A stretch of DNA of 64,000 bases from Rhytidiadelphus loreus (Eukaryota; Streptophyta; Bryopsida; Hypnales; Hylocomiaceae). The number at the start of each line of letters is the position of its first letter. Position 1 is the stretch's first letter. Position numbers and translations under genes: made by a program. The notes beneath the pieces are model-generated. The model searched no databases, was not told where the DNA came from, and was given only the letters and a program-made list of their open reading frames with translations. The stretch covers positions 15,066,001 through 15,130,000 of the forward strand of contig OX344764.1 of assembly GCA_947034895.1 (NCBI GenBank). Direction: 5' to 3'. Positions 1-12,534 of the stretch are shown piece by piece.

Positions 1-3000
1 AAAATCTTGCTACATTCGAAACTCTAATATATATCTCTAAATTAGAAGATGTTTTTAGAACGTAGATCTTTTCAACACCTCCCACCTTAATGTTCTATAG
101 TTGTTCCTCTTCATGAACTTTAATAATATAACATCAGAAATCTACAAGCAAAAACACATCCACATAGACCACTAAGATGTGTCCAAATTGTTTCACCAAT
201 AGTCGAGTTTGCCATATGGATTCTTCTTATAGGTCTTCTTCCTAGTCTACATGGTCACCATTTCTATTACAATAATGCTTCCAATAGGTTAATTTAATGT
301 TGCAATAACATCAAAGCAATGGTAGTGAAGTAATGAAATTTGCTATAGGGATAACATCATTGTTAGCAAGGATAGTTTTGAGGATTTGTTGCCAACTCAA
401 CGGGTTTCAACCTTTTAGACTCCATCCCTCCAAAATTGTGTCATGAAGGATTGTGATAAGTATTATTCTACCCCCCTGCATGTTGATCATCGTAACTTCA
501 TTTTGATGTGTTTTGACATTAAATTCAACATCTCAATGAATATAATGTTAGATTGACATTGACCACTTTTATATTACAATGACATCATCCCTAGCTAACA
601 TGGTGTTTTTTGGCCGCACTTAAGATCACTTTAGAGTTCACACTATGTCCTAAGTCCTACAAGTTTCTTTGAATCCTCAAAATTTGATTGGTAGAAAGAT
701 GAAAATTGGGACTTGGGGCTTTACACTATGTTCTAAATCCAAAGTGCTACATCACTCCTAAATGTCTAGATAGACACACTTGCGAGAGTTTGGGTGCCAA
801 GGAAGTGGAACTAGGACGCAAAATTAGATCTAGCTAAAATGGTCATCCCCTAAGTTCCAACAATTATTTTGAATTTAAAAAAATAAGAACACCATATAAG
901 GCATCCTATTGGGTTGAATTTTTTTCCAAATTTTTCTAGTGTAGATTTAATGATGAAAGTGCCCCCAATTTTTTTTTAAACTTTTTAATCCATTAAATTG
1001 CTATATAATATTGTATAAAAGACAAGTTGGAACTTAGAGGTGGGACTTTGGCCTTCACACTATTAGTCCAGAGTTTCACATTCATTATTTTTTATTCACC
1101 TTCTACGATCCAAGAAAGTTGGGATTTAGTCTTGAATCAGGACTTAGAAAGTTGGGACTTGAGACATAGTGTACAATGCTTAGAGGGGACCTTAGTTGAT
1201 GCTTTTTGCTATTGCCAGTGCAAGCTAGGGTAAGACAATAAAATGGTCATTTGAAGTCTATATCATGCATTTGTCTTCCTAGCCAAGGATAAATGTAAAA
1301 AATTGCCTCTATTTTGTGGTTGCTTAGTGTCATGCATTCTTCACCTCTTCCACTGTGTTCTCTGCTACCCTAAGCTAATTGTGATGTTATCCCTATAGCA
1401 AATTTTAGCATGTTTTCTCCAAGGGTAAAAATGAAGACTTTGAATGATCACTTTAATTAATGTCCTACTAAGCTAGGTCATGAAACCATTGGACTCATGG
1501 AAATGTAGGTTACAAACTTTGTGCACTCCATAGATACACATCAAGAGAAAGACTGCTCTCAGATAAAAATAAGGAGTACGAAGGGGCCAAATGAGGTTCC
1601 AAATGAGGTCCCAAATAGATAGGGTGGTCCTTTAATCTTGAAATGACAATGAGCACACAATGTGTCTAATGGATGACTTTTTCAATTATTGTAGAATGCA
1701 TCTATTGGTTCAAAAAATTTGAGTGATTACCTATCATCAAGGAGTGTCCTTCCAAGGTTAAACCCTTAATTTTTTTAAACTATTTTGTCACCAAAACTGC
1801 TCCAAAACTGCCATGTCTTATACGAGTATCTAATTTTAGAAAAAAAATCATTTTTGGACACATGTAACCATCGGATCTTGTAATACGCTGAATTAAAAAG
1901 ATGTGGAAAAAATTTCAGAAATTTCCACCATGTAGATTGCAAAATATTAGTGTTTGAAGTGACGAAAATCTTTTTTTGGGCCTTGCAAAAAAATGGGCAG
2001 CTGCACTTCATAAAGTCACATTTGTATGAAAAAATGTCTAAAATGGTGGTGCTTGTTTGGATTCATTCTTCAAAGCAAGTTGGCTACACACTTTAGATGT
2101 TTTTTTAGACATGTAGAAGACTATGAGTTCCCCGGAGTTCCTGGACTGTAGGAATTTGGTTGTAGTTGTAGTTTGACATGGCTAAGAAATTGCCATGTTA
2201 AATAATATTATTAAATTAAATTAATATTTTTTGATTTTTTGAATTTATTTAATGTATTATTGTTATTATTATTATTTTAGTAATACCTTATCATGGTTCA
2301 CAACATAGGGAACCAGCCTAAAATAGTTTCTTAAAGACTTGAAAAAACATGTGATGTACTTGAAAATTTTCAGATCATTTGGAATAGTACAACATATAGG
2401 AGAAAAATAATAAGTAGAAAGATGTAGAGGATGATTTAAAATACAAAATTGTTAACAATTTATTTATGGAATTGAAAAATGTCAATCCCAATGCTTGCAA
2501 TGTTGTAATAAACAATCTATACTTAACATTTTTTTAAATCTTTTTAAAAAATATTGAAAATTGCAAACTACCCACAACCTAAAACTCCTCGTAACTTTCA
2601 TCTCATTAATCAAAATGGAATGATGCAAACCTTCCTATGTACAAATAAATCTAGATAATCAATTTCAAATTTTTATTTCTTAAAAAAGTGATTTTTAAAG
2701 AAATTTCTTTTGCTATCTAGGCTACTTGGTGAGTAATGAAAACTACATATCATACACGATAACTTTTTAATTGTGTAGTCAAAAGTTATGAAATTTTTTG
2801 GGCCTTAAAGTTACTCATTGGGTACATGTTGTGTGAAAAATTTAAATAAAATAAAATAAAAATTCCATTCGTAGTGAGCTATCCAAAATTGCTATATGTT
2901 GTCAAAAAAATAGTTTAGTGCTTTAGGAGTTAAAATACTACCCTTATATATTGACAAATAGACCAAAATGAGACATATATTGTAACTCCATGACTGAATA

Positions 3001-5359
3001 CCATTTAGATGTAGCAAAGATCTATGTTGAGTCTACAAAATCTAATGTGCACTAAGAAATTTACACCTTTTTGTAAACACTTGTGTGACCTAAATTGTGA
3101 CACATAAGAGGTTTAGTACTTTTGATTCTTGGTGTTGTCATAGCATTTTCAATCTAAAGTTTCTAAACAACTAAACCTCTTGGATGTATACATACAAAGT
3201 ATTCCTTCAAAGGACAAGTTCATCCCAATGTCATTTTCAAGGGATTCAATCACATTCTCTATATGTGCCCAATAAATAGGTAGTGACTAATCATGATACA
3301 AGTACAATATACCCATCTAAATTTAGTCTTAAAGGTGGTTTGATGGGATAAAAATAAGAGTGTTCCCAATGCAACCAAGATAAACACTTCATACACACCA
3401 AAATGGATGAAAAACAACGGTTGCTCAATTTGTTCAAGTTAATACTCCATATTTCATCCTCATGTTGAACCCTTCAAACCACTTTCCAAGACTAATTTTA
3501 CATGGAGATCTTATACCTGATAATATTAATGATTAGATTTTGTCTTGCATTCTAAATAAGTTATATTGTGATTGGTCCACCAAATATTTACTAAGCACAT
3601 ATGGAGAGTTATAGAATGTGATGAGATCACTTGAATTTAAATTACAACAAACAATTATTTTAAAGGGCTACTTTAGCAAATTGCATTGGAGCTTCTTTGA
3701 TGAAGAAATATAGGGGACTAACTTGAGTGATTTGGCAAAAGATTTTTTTTTCCATCCATTCTACTTTGTATTTGGTGTTTTGTTAGGCTAGCCTAAGGAT
3801 GCTCTCTTATGGATGCTCTCATAAGCCAAAATTTAGTGTGAGTCACAACTCTACTTTAAATGTATGCAAGTTGGCAATTAGAAAAATCAATATAATGAAT
3901 GATCAATACTCTATTTCATATGACTATTCAACCTCTCTAGGGAAATGTCCTTCAAAATGACAACTAAAATTTTGGATAAGTTCCTAGAAAACCAATTTTG
4001 AATGAATCTTTTCAAAATTTTCTCCTTAGAAGTTAGAATAGATTTAAAAAAATTTAAATAGGGATTATTCAATGCAACTCTAAGTGTTGTAATGTATGGT
4101 AAATTCTTCCAACATTGGAATTAAAATAGACTTGGGTTTAGAAGGACAAGCATATTGCATTGGATTTTTTTGGTTCATGCCTACCATTAAATCTGAGTTC
4201 AATAGAGTTAATTGTAAAGTCGTGTAAAAACACCATTTATGTGGTATCTCTTTCAATATTTATCCAACCTCTACAATTCCTTTGAGTGAGTATGATATAT
4301 GGTAGTTGATCTTACTCCCCCTATGCGAATTATCTACAACTTTACACATGACTCTCCATGGTTGCAAAGTAATGAAGCTTCTAGTAAATGATTGTGGGTT
4401 GTTTTGAAGGCACCTCAAACATTCATCCAGAAGACATTTCAAGGTTTCTTCAAGTCTTGACTTTGAAAATTCACAAAAATACAAAAATTCTCCAAAAAAG
4501 ATGATTTAAAAAAAATGGTGATTATTTTTTGTCTCCAAGTAAAAAAATTACCCGTAATTGGTGACACATTTGATTATGATAATGGTATGATTTCAAAGTA
4601 ACAAACCAATGAAAAATTCAAATGATTCAATTATCAATCCAAAGGTGTATGTCTTGCCATAATATTAGAGTTAATCGTAAAATGTGTGCAATGAGGGAAT
4701 AGGAGCCAGAGTTTGAGAAAAACACAAGATGAAACTCCTTGAAGCACCCAAATTGGGGTTTGATCATTCTCATGGAGTTTGGTGTTGTGTTTCTTTTGTA
4801 CTACGTAATATTTTTAGTTTAGCCTTCTTCTTCACACCCCTCCTTGTTTAGTACAATCTAGAGTTCACTTTACAATTAACTCCATTGTAGTACTTCCTCT
4901 ATTTTAAAATAAATATAGGGTTTTCTAGAAATGTCTAGATCAATGCAACAATTGCTCCTATTTTCAAGGGATTGTGTAGTTACCGTAGTTTTTAGTCAAC
5001 TCCACTAGGCATGAAAGAATGGAAGTCAACAATGAAGCGGCACATGTTGAAAACATTCAACAAAACTAACAAATATTTCCCCCTATTTGGAATTGCTCCA
5101 GTGCTATTAATTTTAATCAACCTCTTAGCAATGTTAGTGGACTGAAGTCCAATGATGTCTTTTGTATTCAATTTTGAATGTGTCCCATGATTTAACAATA
5201 GGAAATTCTGAACAAGAGATTTGTTAGTAGTAATTGTTATACAATTATGGGTTGAATTCATCACCTTTGGTTGGTTAGAGGTTGCATTTTGATTTCCTTT
5301 GCAAAGATCAAATTGCTATATATAGTCTTTGAAGCTTGGTATCTACATATTCTTTTGCT
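1..5359. other. AT-rich intergenic DNA, no gene seen
   Basis: All reading frames are short and broken by AT-rich stop codons, and no splice-joined frame matches a protein family I know. The only structured sequence I could delimit is the dispersed repeat copy at 1758-2933. The rest, including 3000-5350, shows only low-complexity A and T runs. Confidence 0.6.
1758..2933 (+). repeat. TTAA-flanked dispersed repeat, family A, copy 1
   Basis: The left end reads TTAAACCCTTAA and the right end CTTTAGGAGTTAA, a degenerate inverted pair of the TTAACCCCTAAAGG type. The interior is shared with 18019-18954 (inverted) and 60823-61465 (same orientation). All three keep the phrase CCAAAACTGCCAT near one end and the order of the following blocks. 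There is no long open frame, so it is non-autonomous. TTAA plus CCC ends resemble piggyBac target and terminal sequences. That class assignment is inference. Confidence 0.6.
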
Positions 5360-5370
5360 TTAGGATGTTC
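5360..5370. repeat. Target-site duplication, left copy (11 bp)
   Basis: TTAGGATGTTC here is repeated exactly at 5878-5888. The pair brackets a LINE 3' tail and a Harbinger-like element, as expected for target-primed LINE insertion. Confidence 0.75.
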
Positions 5371-5446
5371 TTTTTTTTTTTGAAACAAATGAAATGGAAT
5401 TTCATTGCAAAGTGAAAGAGAAACAACCGCCAGCCACATTGCTTTA
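5371..5446 (-). mobile_element. 3' tail of a 5'-truncated LINE
   Basis: On the minus strand this reads as a short 3' end (…CAATGAAATTCCATTTCATTTG…) followed by a poly(A) of about 11, seen as poly(T) at 5371-5381 on the plus strand. Plant L1-type LINEs end this way, and the larger LINE at 34.6 kb has a similar tail (…TTAATGCAATGG…CATTTGTTATC then poly(A)). It is flanked by the 11-bp duplication at 5360-5370 and 5878-5888. Only about 75 bp remain, so it is a severely truncated insertion. Confidence 0.65.
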
Positions 5447-5877
5447 GAGCATCACCACCCGTCTTGCAAAAAGGGGGTGGTGAGTTGGCCTGCATTTTGC
5501 AGAACCATCCCGTTTGCAAGCCGGGTGGTGAGCTGTGACCCACCCGCAAGCCTGTTAAGAGGTGGAGCATGGTAACAAACATGGTAACAAACATGTACAA
5601 TAGTATAAAAACCATTCGCCACTGCGGTGAAAAATGCAAAAACAAGTCAAACAATTCGGTGCCGAAAGTTGCGGAAAGGTGTTCAAGCTTGTCGCTTGCT
5701 GTTATGCAGGCCGCTCCAACCTCCAGCTTGCAACCTGCAAAATCGGTTCATTTGCCAGCTTCTGAATATTTGCCAGCCGCTGAACTGCCCCGGTCATCCG
5801 TTTTGCAAGACGGGTGGGGCAGATATGCAGCTTCCTCCCCACCGATCATCCGTTTTGCAAGACGGGTGGGGATGCTC
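5447..5877. mobile_element. PIF/Harbinger-like miniature element (MITE), 431 bp
   Basis: The terminal inverted repeats are about 25 bp: the left end starts GAGCATCACCACCCGTCTTG and the right end is the reverse complement of GAGCATCCCCACCCGTCTTG. TTA lies directly outside both ends (5444-5446 and 5878-5880), the target duplication of the PIF/Harbinger superfamily. GAGCATC starts are typical of plant Tourist-type elements. The right terminal sequence is present twice, at 5794-5820 and 5847-5872, so the end has been tandemly duplicated. A 13-bp repeat CATGGTAACAAA sits near 5566-5592. Open frames across it are fortuitous. Confidence 0.85.
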
Positions 5878-5888
5878 TTAGGATGTTC

Positions 5889-7093
5889 AAACTAGCTTCA
5901 ATTGTTGTCGATCAAGTTGTGGAGAGCTGATTTCTAATTTAATTTGAGACAAGTATATTTGGAAACCCCAGATTTATTTTCAGATCGAAGGGAGACAGGG
6001 ACTGCATAGTTTGTATTCTAAAAGTCAGAGTCCAATGTACATTATTGTATGTACAGTCTATGCTTCCCAAAAACATAGATGGACCTCAATTAAGTAAGGC
6101 TTGTAATAAGTGTTATTACGTGAACAGTTATGGCGATTGACTCGTGATTCATCTCCCGTCCTCCTTCAGTTGACAGCCTGTTGCCGCCGGTGTTGATTTG
6201 TTGTTGCCTTGAGTCCGGCCATCCCTGGCCGCTTCGATCGCTCCGCCTGTGATCCGGGACTCGATCCGACCATGATCAATCAGGGCGGGCCGTTTCGTTT
6301 GCAACATGCATGGCGGAAAGCTAATTATGGCCCTAGTCTAACTTATCAATGACGAAAGGCGCAAGAAAAAGGTAACGAAAGGTCAGCTGGGATGGGATGG
6401 GATGGGACTACAGTATGGGAGTGCACAACTGATGAACAGGCACACACAGGCAGGGATGAAAGTGAGAGACGACGACTAGCCACTGTCCACTGCCTGCCTG
6501 TGATGCCTGGCTGATGCCTGACTTCAGGGCTGCCTGGTGATGAGCAAGTTAAGTTTAGCTGCAGGAGCGGCGCCTTTGGAGCTGCGATGGTCGGTCTCAT
6601 TATCCGGAAGTGAGTGGGGCCGCCCCGCCTCCTCTCCTTTCAGCCAGCCCCGCCAGCCCCGCCAGGGATTCCTGCTGCACGCCCTGGAGCCCTTGCTTTC
6701 TGCTTTGAGTGCTTTCTGCTGTCTCCTGCGCTGCGCTGCGCTGCTTGCTTGGGGAGGTCCGGGAGCCATCACTGCATGTTTCCACCTCCAAATTCATAAA
6801 TAAAGCTGCCTGCAGTAGCACAGCAGCAGCACTGCAGCAGCATCCAAGACGGAACTCCAAAAGCACCGCAAATAATAAGAGCCACCCGGACGGGACTGGA
6901 CGACATTTCATGTCCCTGCGTTCATGTCCGGAGAACATGATGCCAGGACCGACTGAGTGAGTGGTGATGGATTTCAGTATCATGGCACCAGCGGTTTAAT
7001 TTTTCCTGAGCTTGGACCGGTTATTTTCACCTCCAATTCCCACAGTCAACCGGTTTTTCAAGTACCCGGGAGTGAAGGTTAGATTTGGCATAC
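5889..7093. other. GC-richer island, no gene recognised
   Basis: From about 6120 to 7080 base composition rises well above the flanks. There are short tandem runs (GGGAT repeats at 6387-6407, CTGCG repeats near 6727-6745, CCCGCCAG repeats near 6645-6665). Frames of 60-127 codons occur on both strands, but their translations are low in complexity and resemble no protein I know. It could be a promoter or 5' region of a lost or undetected gene, or an old insertion. 5889-6120 shows nothing. Confidence 0.4.
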
Positions 7094-7416
7094 GGTAACA
7101 GGTCCATAAATCGACTATTTAGGAGTTGCAACTGATTTTTGGGGAGGTGAAACTTCCTGAAATATTTTTCAGTAAATTATCCTTGAAAGACAAGTGGAAT
7201 TGGCATCTAACCCAAGTTATTTAATTTGTTTTGGAGCTTTCTGGAATTAGTTATGAATTTTTGAAGTTCAAATGCAGTGGGCTCTAAAATCGCCCACCTC
7301 CTGAAATGTACACTATTTGTACGTTGTAGATACCATGGAAAAAAAACATGTACAAATAGGGTACATTTCAGGAGGTGGACGATTTTAGAGCCTGAGTGCT
7401 TTATGGACCTGTTACC
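7094..7416. mobile_element. MITE-like element with 17-bp perfect terminal inverted repeats
   Basis: The left end GGTAACAGGTCCATAAA is matched exactly by its reverse complement at 7400-7416. The right third holds a second foldback: 7271-7314 (GGCTCTAAAATCGCCCACC…) pairs with 7342-7392. The interior between 7111 and 7270 is recognisably homologous, inverted, to 10975-11200. I saw no clear target duplication. The superfamily is not assigned. Confidence 0.7.
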
Positions 7417-9648
7417 TTAAATGAAGTCAGTTTTGTAAAAAAGAAGTGCCACGTGTCATCTTGTGATTAGTGTGAGGTGGCCAAAGAATCTGAAGTAGAA
7501 GTTCAATTTCGACATCTACATGCTAAACCAGACCTTCATGTAACAATATTTGTAAGATCTTCTACAAAATAGCTCGATTTATTAGAATTTGTAATAAAGT
7601 TGACAAAACATTCATTGGATGTAAAGATTATAGTGATTGACCACAAAAAGTTTAATTTTGACTACAATGGATAGCTCCTTTCATCTTCACAACGGTGGTT
7701 CTCTCCAAATATTGATTTTGACCATGCAATTGGAATGATCACTTAAATTGCAGGTGTTACCAATTTTATCCATGTGGATTTGCATATACTATTTTGCCAT
7801 AGTCTTTGGGGGAGGACACAAATAAAAGTAAATTTATTGTTGGATAAAGAATGACAACACAACAACTAAAATTTTGCCTAGTGAAAAGAAATAATAAGAA
7901 AAAGAATTGCTCTCTACTAGTAGCATTGGAGGGATGACAAACCCAGCCTTGCTTTTGATTTCCATTTCCTCTTGCACTTGATCTATTTCTACTGGACATT
8001 TGCCATCATCTTTGACTTGATAGACCTATGACCTTCTAATTGAACTTCAAATTTGTAAACTCTTCTTCATTTCATTGCAATGAAATTTTCATTTGTATCT
8101 AGGAAGGAAAAAAAAAGGTATAGAGCTAAAACTTGTCAAAGTTTTATAGATGGTAATCTATGGATTGAACATCTTCTCAATCAAAAAAATCCATAATAAC
8201 ATAAAGAGAGAATTCTTAATACCATTTGTTGCACCCAAGTTCAATCAAGTCCTAAAAGAAAATGGACAAAAAGATGTCTCCATCTTGTAAGGTTCTTTAA
8301 AGTCATCCAAAGGATACATAACATCCTTTGTGAAAGTACCAGTTTAACCCTTAAAAGATCAAACATTCAAATTTCTAATAATATGTGAATGCAAACTTAT
8401 GTTGAGCGAAAAAAAATCTTTGTATTCTCATCCATTTAGATATGTATAGATTCTTGTGTTAGTTTTCACACATTTTCACAACTTTTCTTTCAAATATACT
8501 ATAGTTCAAGGGGTACAAGTATCTTGATCCTTCAAAACTAACTAAATGAGCTAGCCAATTTTTTTTAAATGACCCTTCAACACATGACTTGAATAAATAA
8601 GTAAAATTAAAAACTTAAAAGATCACAATAATTAAGACTCAATGTTTTAATTTAAGGGGGAGGGGATTAAATTACAAATATTCAATCTATAATCAATTTT
8701 AGAGAGAATTTTTAATTTTGGGCTTCAAAAATTCATTGAAAACTATTGGTTAGTGTGGTAGTTGATCTCACCACATAGATATAGAATTAAGGGGAAAAAA
8801 CCATTCTTCATTGAGATGCTTTCTCATATAGTCAATAGTTCACCCAAATTTAAAATTAACTATAACATTCTAAAAGCTATGAAGAAAGACAAAAGGAGTT
8901 AAATTTTGAATCATATTAAACAAAGAGAAATAATAGTAAAAAAAATTAGAAATAATAAATTAAAATGATTGTTAGAAAGCTCCAGAAGTTGTTTAGAATC
9001 AACCACCAATTTATCACCAATTTGATCTTAATTTACAAGATGCTTGTTTGACTTGAGGCACTTTCAAATTCCAAAAAGCAATCTAGATCCAAAAAAGGTA
9101 GTGTTGGATGTTGATGAGCATGGTACATTCTTTAAGAATTTTAGGAGCAAAATTTGTTTGGTGGAGGATAAAAAGATGGTATGGCAATTGCATGCACTTT
9201 AGATTTTAATACAATTTTTTCCCCTTTCACAACTTTCAATATATGTTGTTGGTTTTAAATTTGGTGGAGAATTGACTTATTGACTTATTGACTTATTTGG
9301 TGTTTGAAAGTTGTAATTAAATTATTATTCTAAGTTACATTTTATTGTACATCTCTTCTTGCATCTCTTGGAAATTTAGACTATCCCTTGGTCCTTAAAG
9401 GCTTGAAAATCACCTTAGTATTTATTGCAAGAGTGAGACTAGTGTACAAGTATCCAATAGCTAGTGTTCAAACAATTGTACCTTTCATATTTTTACAAAA
9501 CTTTATGGAAGACAAAAGTGTGTTGCCTAACATTAGAAATCTAAATAGATTAAATAAATTCATTTAGGACCTTCACTTTATTTCTATTTTATGTTTATTA
9601 CATTTTTGTTGCTTTTGAGCTTTGCAATACATTAATCTCTCTTATAAA

Positions 9649-9684
<36 letters not shown>

Positions 9685-10974
9685 CATATTTTGTGTATTA
9701 TATGATGATTATAGTCATTTAGATTGTAGAAGTTGATGAAGTTTTAGATTTTTATGCATATAATATTAAAATTATTGAATTTTGATCAACTCAAACTTTG
9801 CAAAAGATAAAGGGTGATCAATTATTGTATATTTATTATTATTAAAAAATGATAAAATCCTAAATTCCAAACAATGCTTTTTTTGAACCTTTTGGAAGTT
9901 ACTTAAAACTAAACAAGTTTTTGATAAGTTTATCGATTTAAAAAATATTCTAACCATACAAGTTCAAACTAGACATGTTGTGGATGACATAGGAAAATAA
10001 AACTTTTGGATTGGAAGATTATAATGTTTGATCATAAGGATATTAAAATTGTGAAAGTGAAACGAAGTCTTTCAATCCTCTTATTACATGTCAAATCTTC
10101 CATAGTTATAAGATGTTTATATTATAAGTATGTATGTTGTAGACATCTTCATTAGTCGTAGAGTACCAATGTGCTTAGGCTCAAGGCTCGTAGGCTCACA
10201 ATTCTAGGCTCATATACTAGCACCGTTGTCCATTAGACTATTTATTCATACCAATTTTAAAGTTGTAGTTATTCTCTGGGTTTGTTTTAGACTTGGAATC
10301 CATACCTATACAAATATACATGCCAAAACTTTGGATTTGAAAATAGGAAGTGATTGTTGACTAGCAGTCATATTATTTGTAAGGTATACGACTTCTTTCT
10401 AACTAGGACTCCATTTGTGCAAGATAGGGTGACCTATTTTTATGAATGAGGGGAATATGATATCAACATATTATGTGACAAATAACACATTGACACCTAA
10501 TGAAGTTGCTAAGACCAATTTTTAGTTTGTGCTTCTCGAAAATAGGATTGCCTATCGATGGAGAAGAAGTTGAACTATAATCTACACTTCCTTAATTTCT
10601 ACTAATTCCAAACTTGATGGAAAATTAGCAAAAAATAGTACAATCTTCTTTATTTCTAATCCTTGACTAGAGAAAATTATCCCACTACCATTGTTCAATT
10701 AGACATATGCTGAAACGCTTAACATTATTGAAAATGGGTTGTATACCATATACATGTTCCGATCTTCATCCTTTCATCCTTGCCTAGTAGAAAAACGAAC
10801 TTCATCTTGCTTGCTAGAATTGTTAGCTACACATCATGTGCTTTCTACATAGCTGACTTTTAATTGGAAGCTTTCTTCCCAATGAGCCAATAAGATAGAC
10901 TATTGTAATAGTGACAATAAAGCAACCTACTTTAAAATCAAACTCTAAGTGTACATATTGCACTCATTAGTGCA
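7417..10974. other. AT-rich intergenic DNA, no gene seen
   Basis: Only short stop-broken frames and A/T-rich simple sequence are present. The one discrete feature is the (TA)n tract at 9653-9682. Confidence 0.55.
9653..9682. repeat. (TA)n microsatellite
   Basis: An uninterrupted alternating TA run of about 30 bp lies in AT-rich intergenic DNA. Confidence 0.95.
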
Positions 10975-11200
10975 CCATCAATGTACAAATGGTGTACATT
11001 TTAGGAGGGGGGACGCATCTAGCTAGTGACTCCTTTGTTTCCACTTCAAAAATCTATAACTAATTCCACAAAGGTCCAAAAATTATGAAACCACTTGGGT
11101 TACATGTTAATGATCATTTTGCTTTCACTGAAAATTTCCTGAAAAATATTCCAAGAAGTCAAACTCCTTAATAATCACAAATCAGCCCTTAAAGGGTCAC
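10975..11200 (-). repeat. Truncated relative of the 7094-7416 element
   Basis: Read on the plus strand, it carries the same order of blocks as the reverse complement of 7094-7416. GTACAAATGGTGTACATTTTAGGAGG is followed by a block containing CTATAACTAATTCCA, then ACTTGGGTTA and CTGAAAAATATT. Its outer inverted repeats are not preserved. Confidence 0.55.
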
Positions 11201-11950
11201 TTTTACAAGCAGCCTACCATACCAGTAATTCTCTGCAATACCACATTGAGTTTGAATCTATGCCAGCCCATTTGTGATATGTGCCATGCAGTTCCGTGCA
11301 GTTAGTACGGGAAACTTTTCACAGGCACTCTTCCTACAAAAAAATATTGAGAAAAAAAAAACCTTGTCACAAAACCGGCAAGAAGAATAACAATGGTTCC
11401 GTTTTGAAGCTGATGAGAATAAAGAGGTTGCCGGTTGTTTGAGACCCCACATCACATCAAGGTTGAACGTACACATCCCCAACACACGTTGCATTCCTTA
11501 TCTACATTACTCTAACATTTCATCGCAAATTCTTTTCATCCTAAAATCGTGGACGAGTGTAGACGGAGGGTCCATAATGGGAATGCTTACCTTATGTGAC
11601 AATGATACGGATGCATGAACTAATTCTCCCTCCTGGAAGCAAACTATATCATTTTTAAAATTGTAATGATAACAATACACTCAATCAATAGATAGTCTCG
11701 TGGAGATATAAGGTAGGAATATTGTAAACAAATAATTTAAGCATTCTAGCTTGTAGGATATAGGAAAATTTGTTGAGAAATTGAATTCAATGTGTGCAAA
11801 AATAGGGATGAAAAATTGAATGCAAAAAATAAAGGGATTTTTTCTCTCAAGAATGAATATTTTATTCAATATGAATGTGGATTTCTCATCTGGACCCATT
11901 CTTGTCTCATGGCTTCACCTAAAATGGCTACCTTTGGAACTTGTTCCTAA

Positions 11951-12534
11951 TTAACCCCTAAAGGACCAAATGACCGTTGAATGTATACATGTGATCTTGC
12001 GTAGGTGTGTATGAAGTCATTTTTTAATGGATGTTCTTCAAATTTTGACACAAGGTATAAACATGTACCCCCTTAGAGGAAAAATAATTTTTTTTCCTAA
12101 TCGGGTGCCTAGATCAGAAGTTGTGCTATCTTGAACTTTTCAAGCAACTCGAGCAACTTTGGACAACTTTTGCAAAACTCCTCCTTTACTTTTGAAATTT
12201 GGTAGGTATACAACTTATATGATACAAGATGCAAATGTAAAAAAAAAACCCATGTATAGTGTAAAAATCTCACTCTAGGAGTTAAAGGTTGCTGGCCCTA
12301 TTGGACAAGGTTGAAAAAAACTTTTTCTTCTAACTTCAAATGTTATAATCTTTCAATCCATGTAGTCAAAGCTTCTTAAAAATTTTCCACACATTTCTAT
12401 AGTAGTCTAGTATAAATTGTACGGTTGAATTTTGAAAAGAAACTTCTTTTTCTCCATTTTTTTCTTATTACCCTAAAAAGTGGCAATTTTTCACAATTTT
12501 TGCCTAAAATATGCTTCATTCCTTTAGGGGTTAA
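11951..12534. mobile_element. TTAA-flanked element, family B, best-preserved copy
   Basis: It begins TTAACCCCTAAAGGA and ends with the exact reverse complement TCCTTTAGGGGTTAA, giving 15-bp perfect terminal inverted repeats counting the TTAA. The length is 584 bp and there is no coding capacity. Diverged copies lie at 45369-45942 and, as part copies, at 61466-61873 and 49195-49390. If TTAA is the target duplication, the element proper starts CCCCTAAAGGA, which fits the CCC start of piggyBac-type transposons. The superfamily call is inference because no transposase is present. Confidence 0.7.

Noticed and set aside
5343..5895. Several 80-108 codon frames
   Set aside because: They lie within the LINE tail and the Harbinger-like element and read through its inverted repeats.
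6600..6983. 127-codon minus-strand frame in the GC-rich island
   Set aside because: Overlapping frames of similar size exist on the other strand, the composition is biased by short GC repeats, and it resembles no protein I know.
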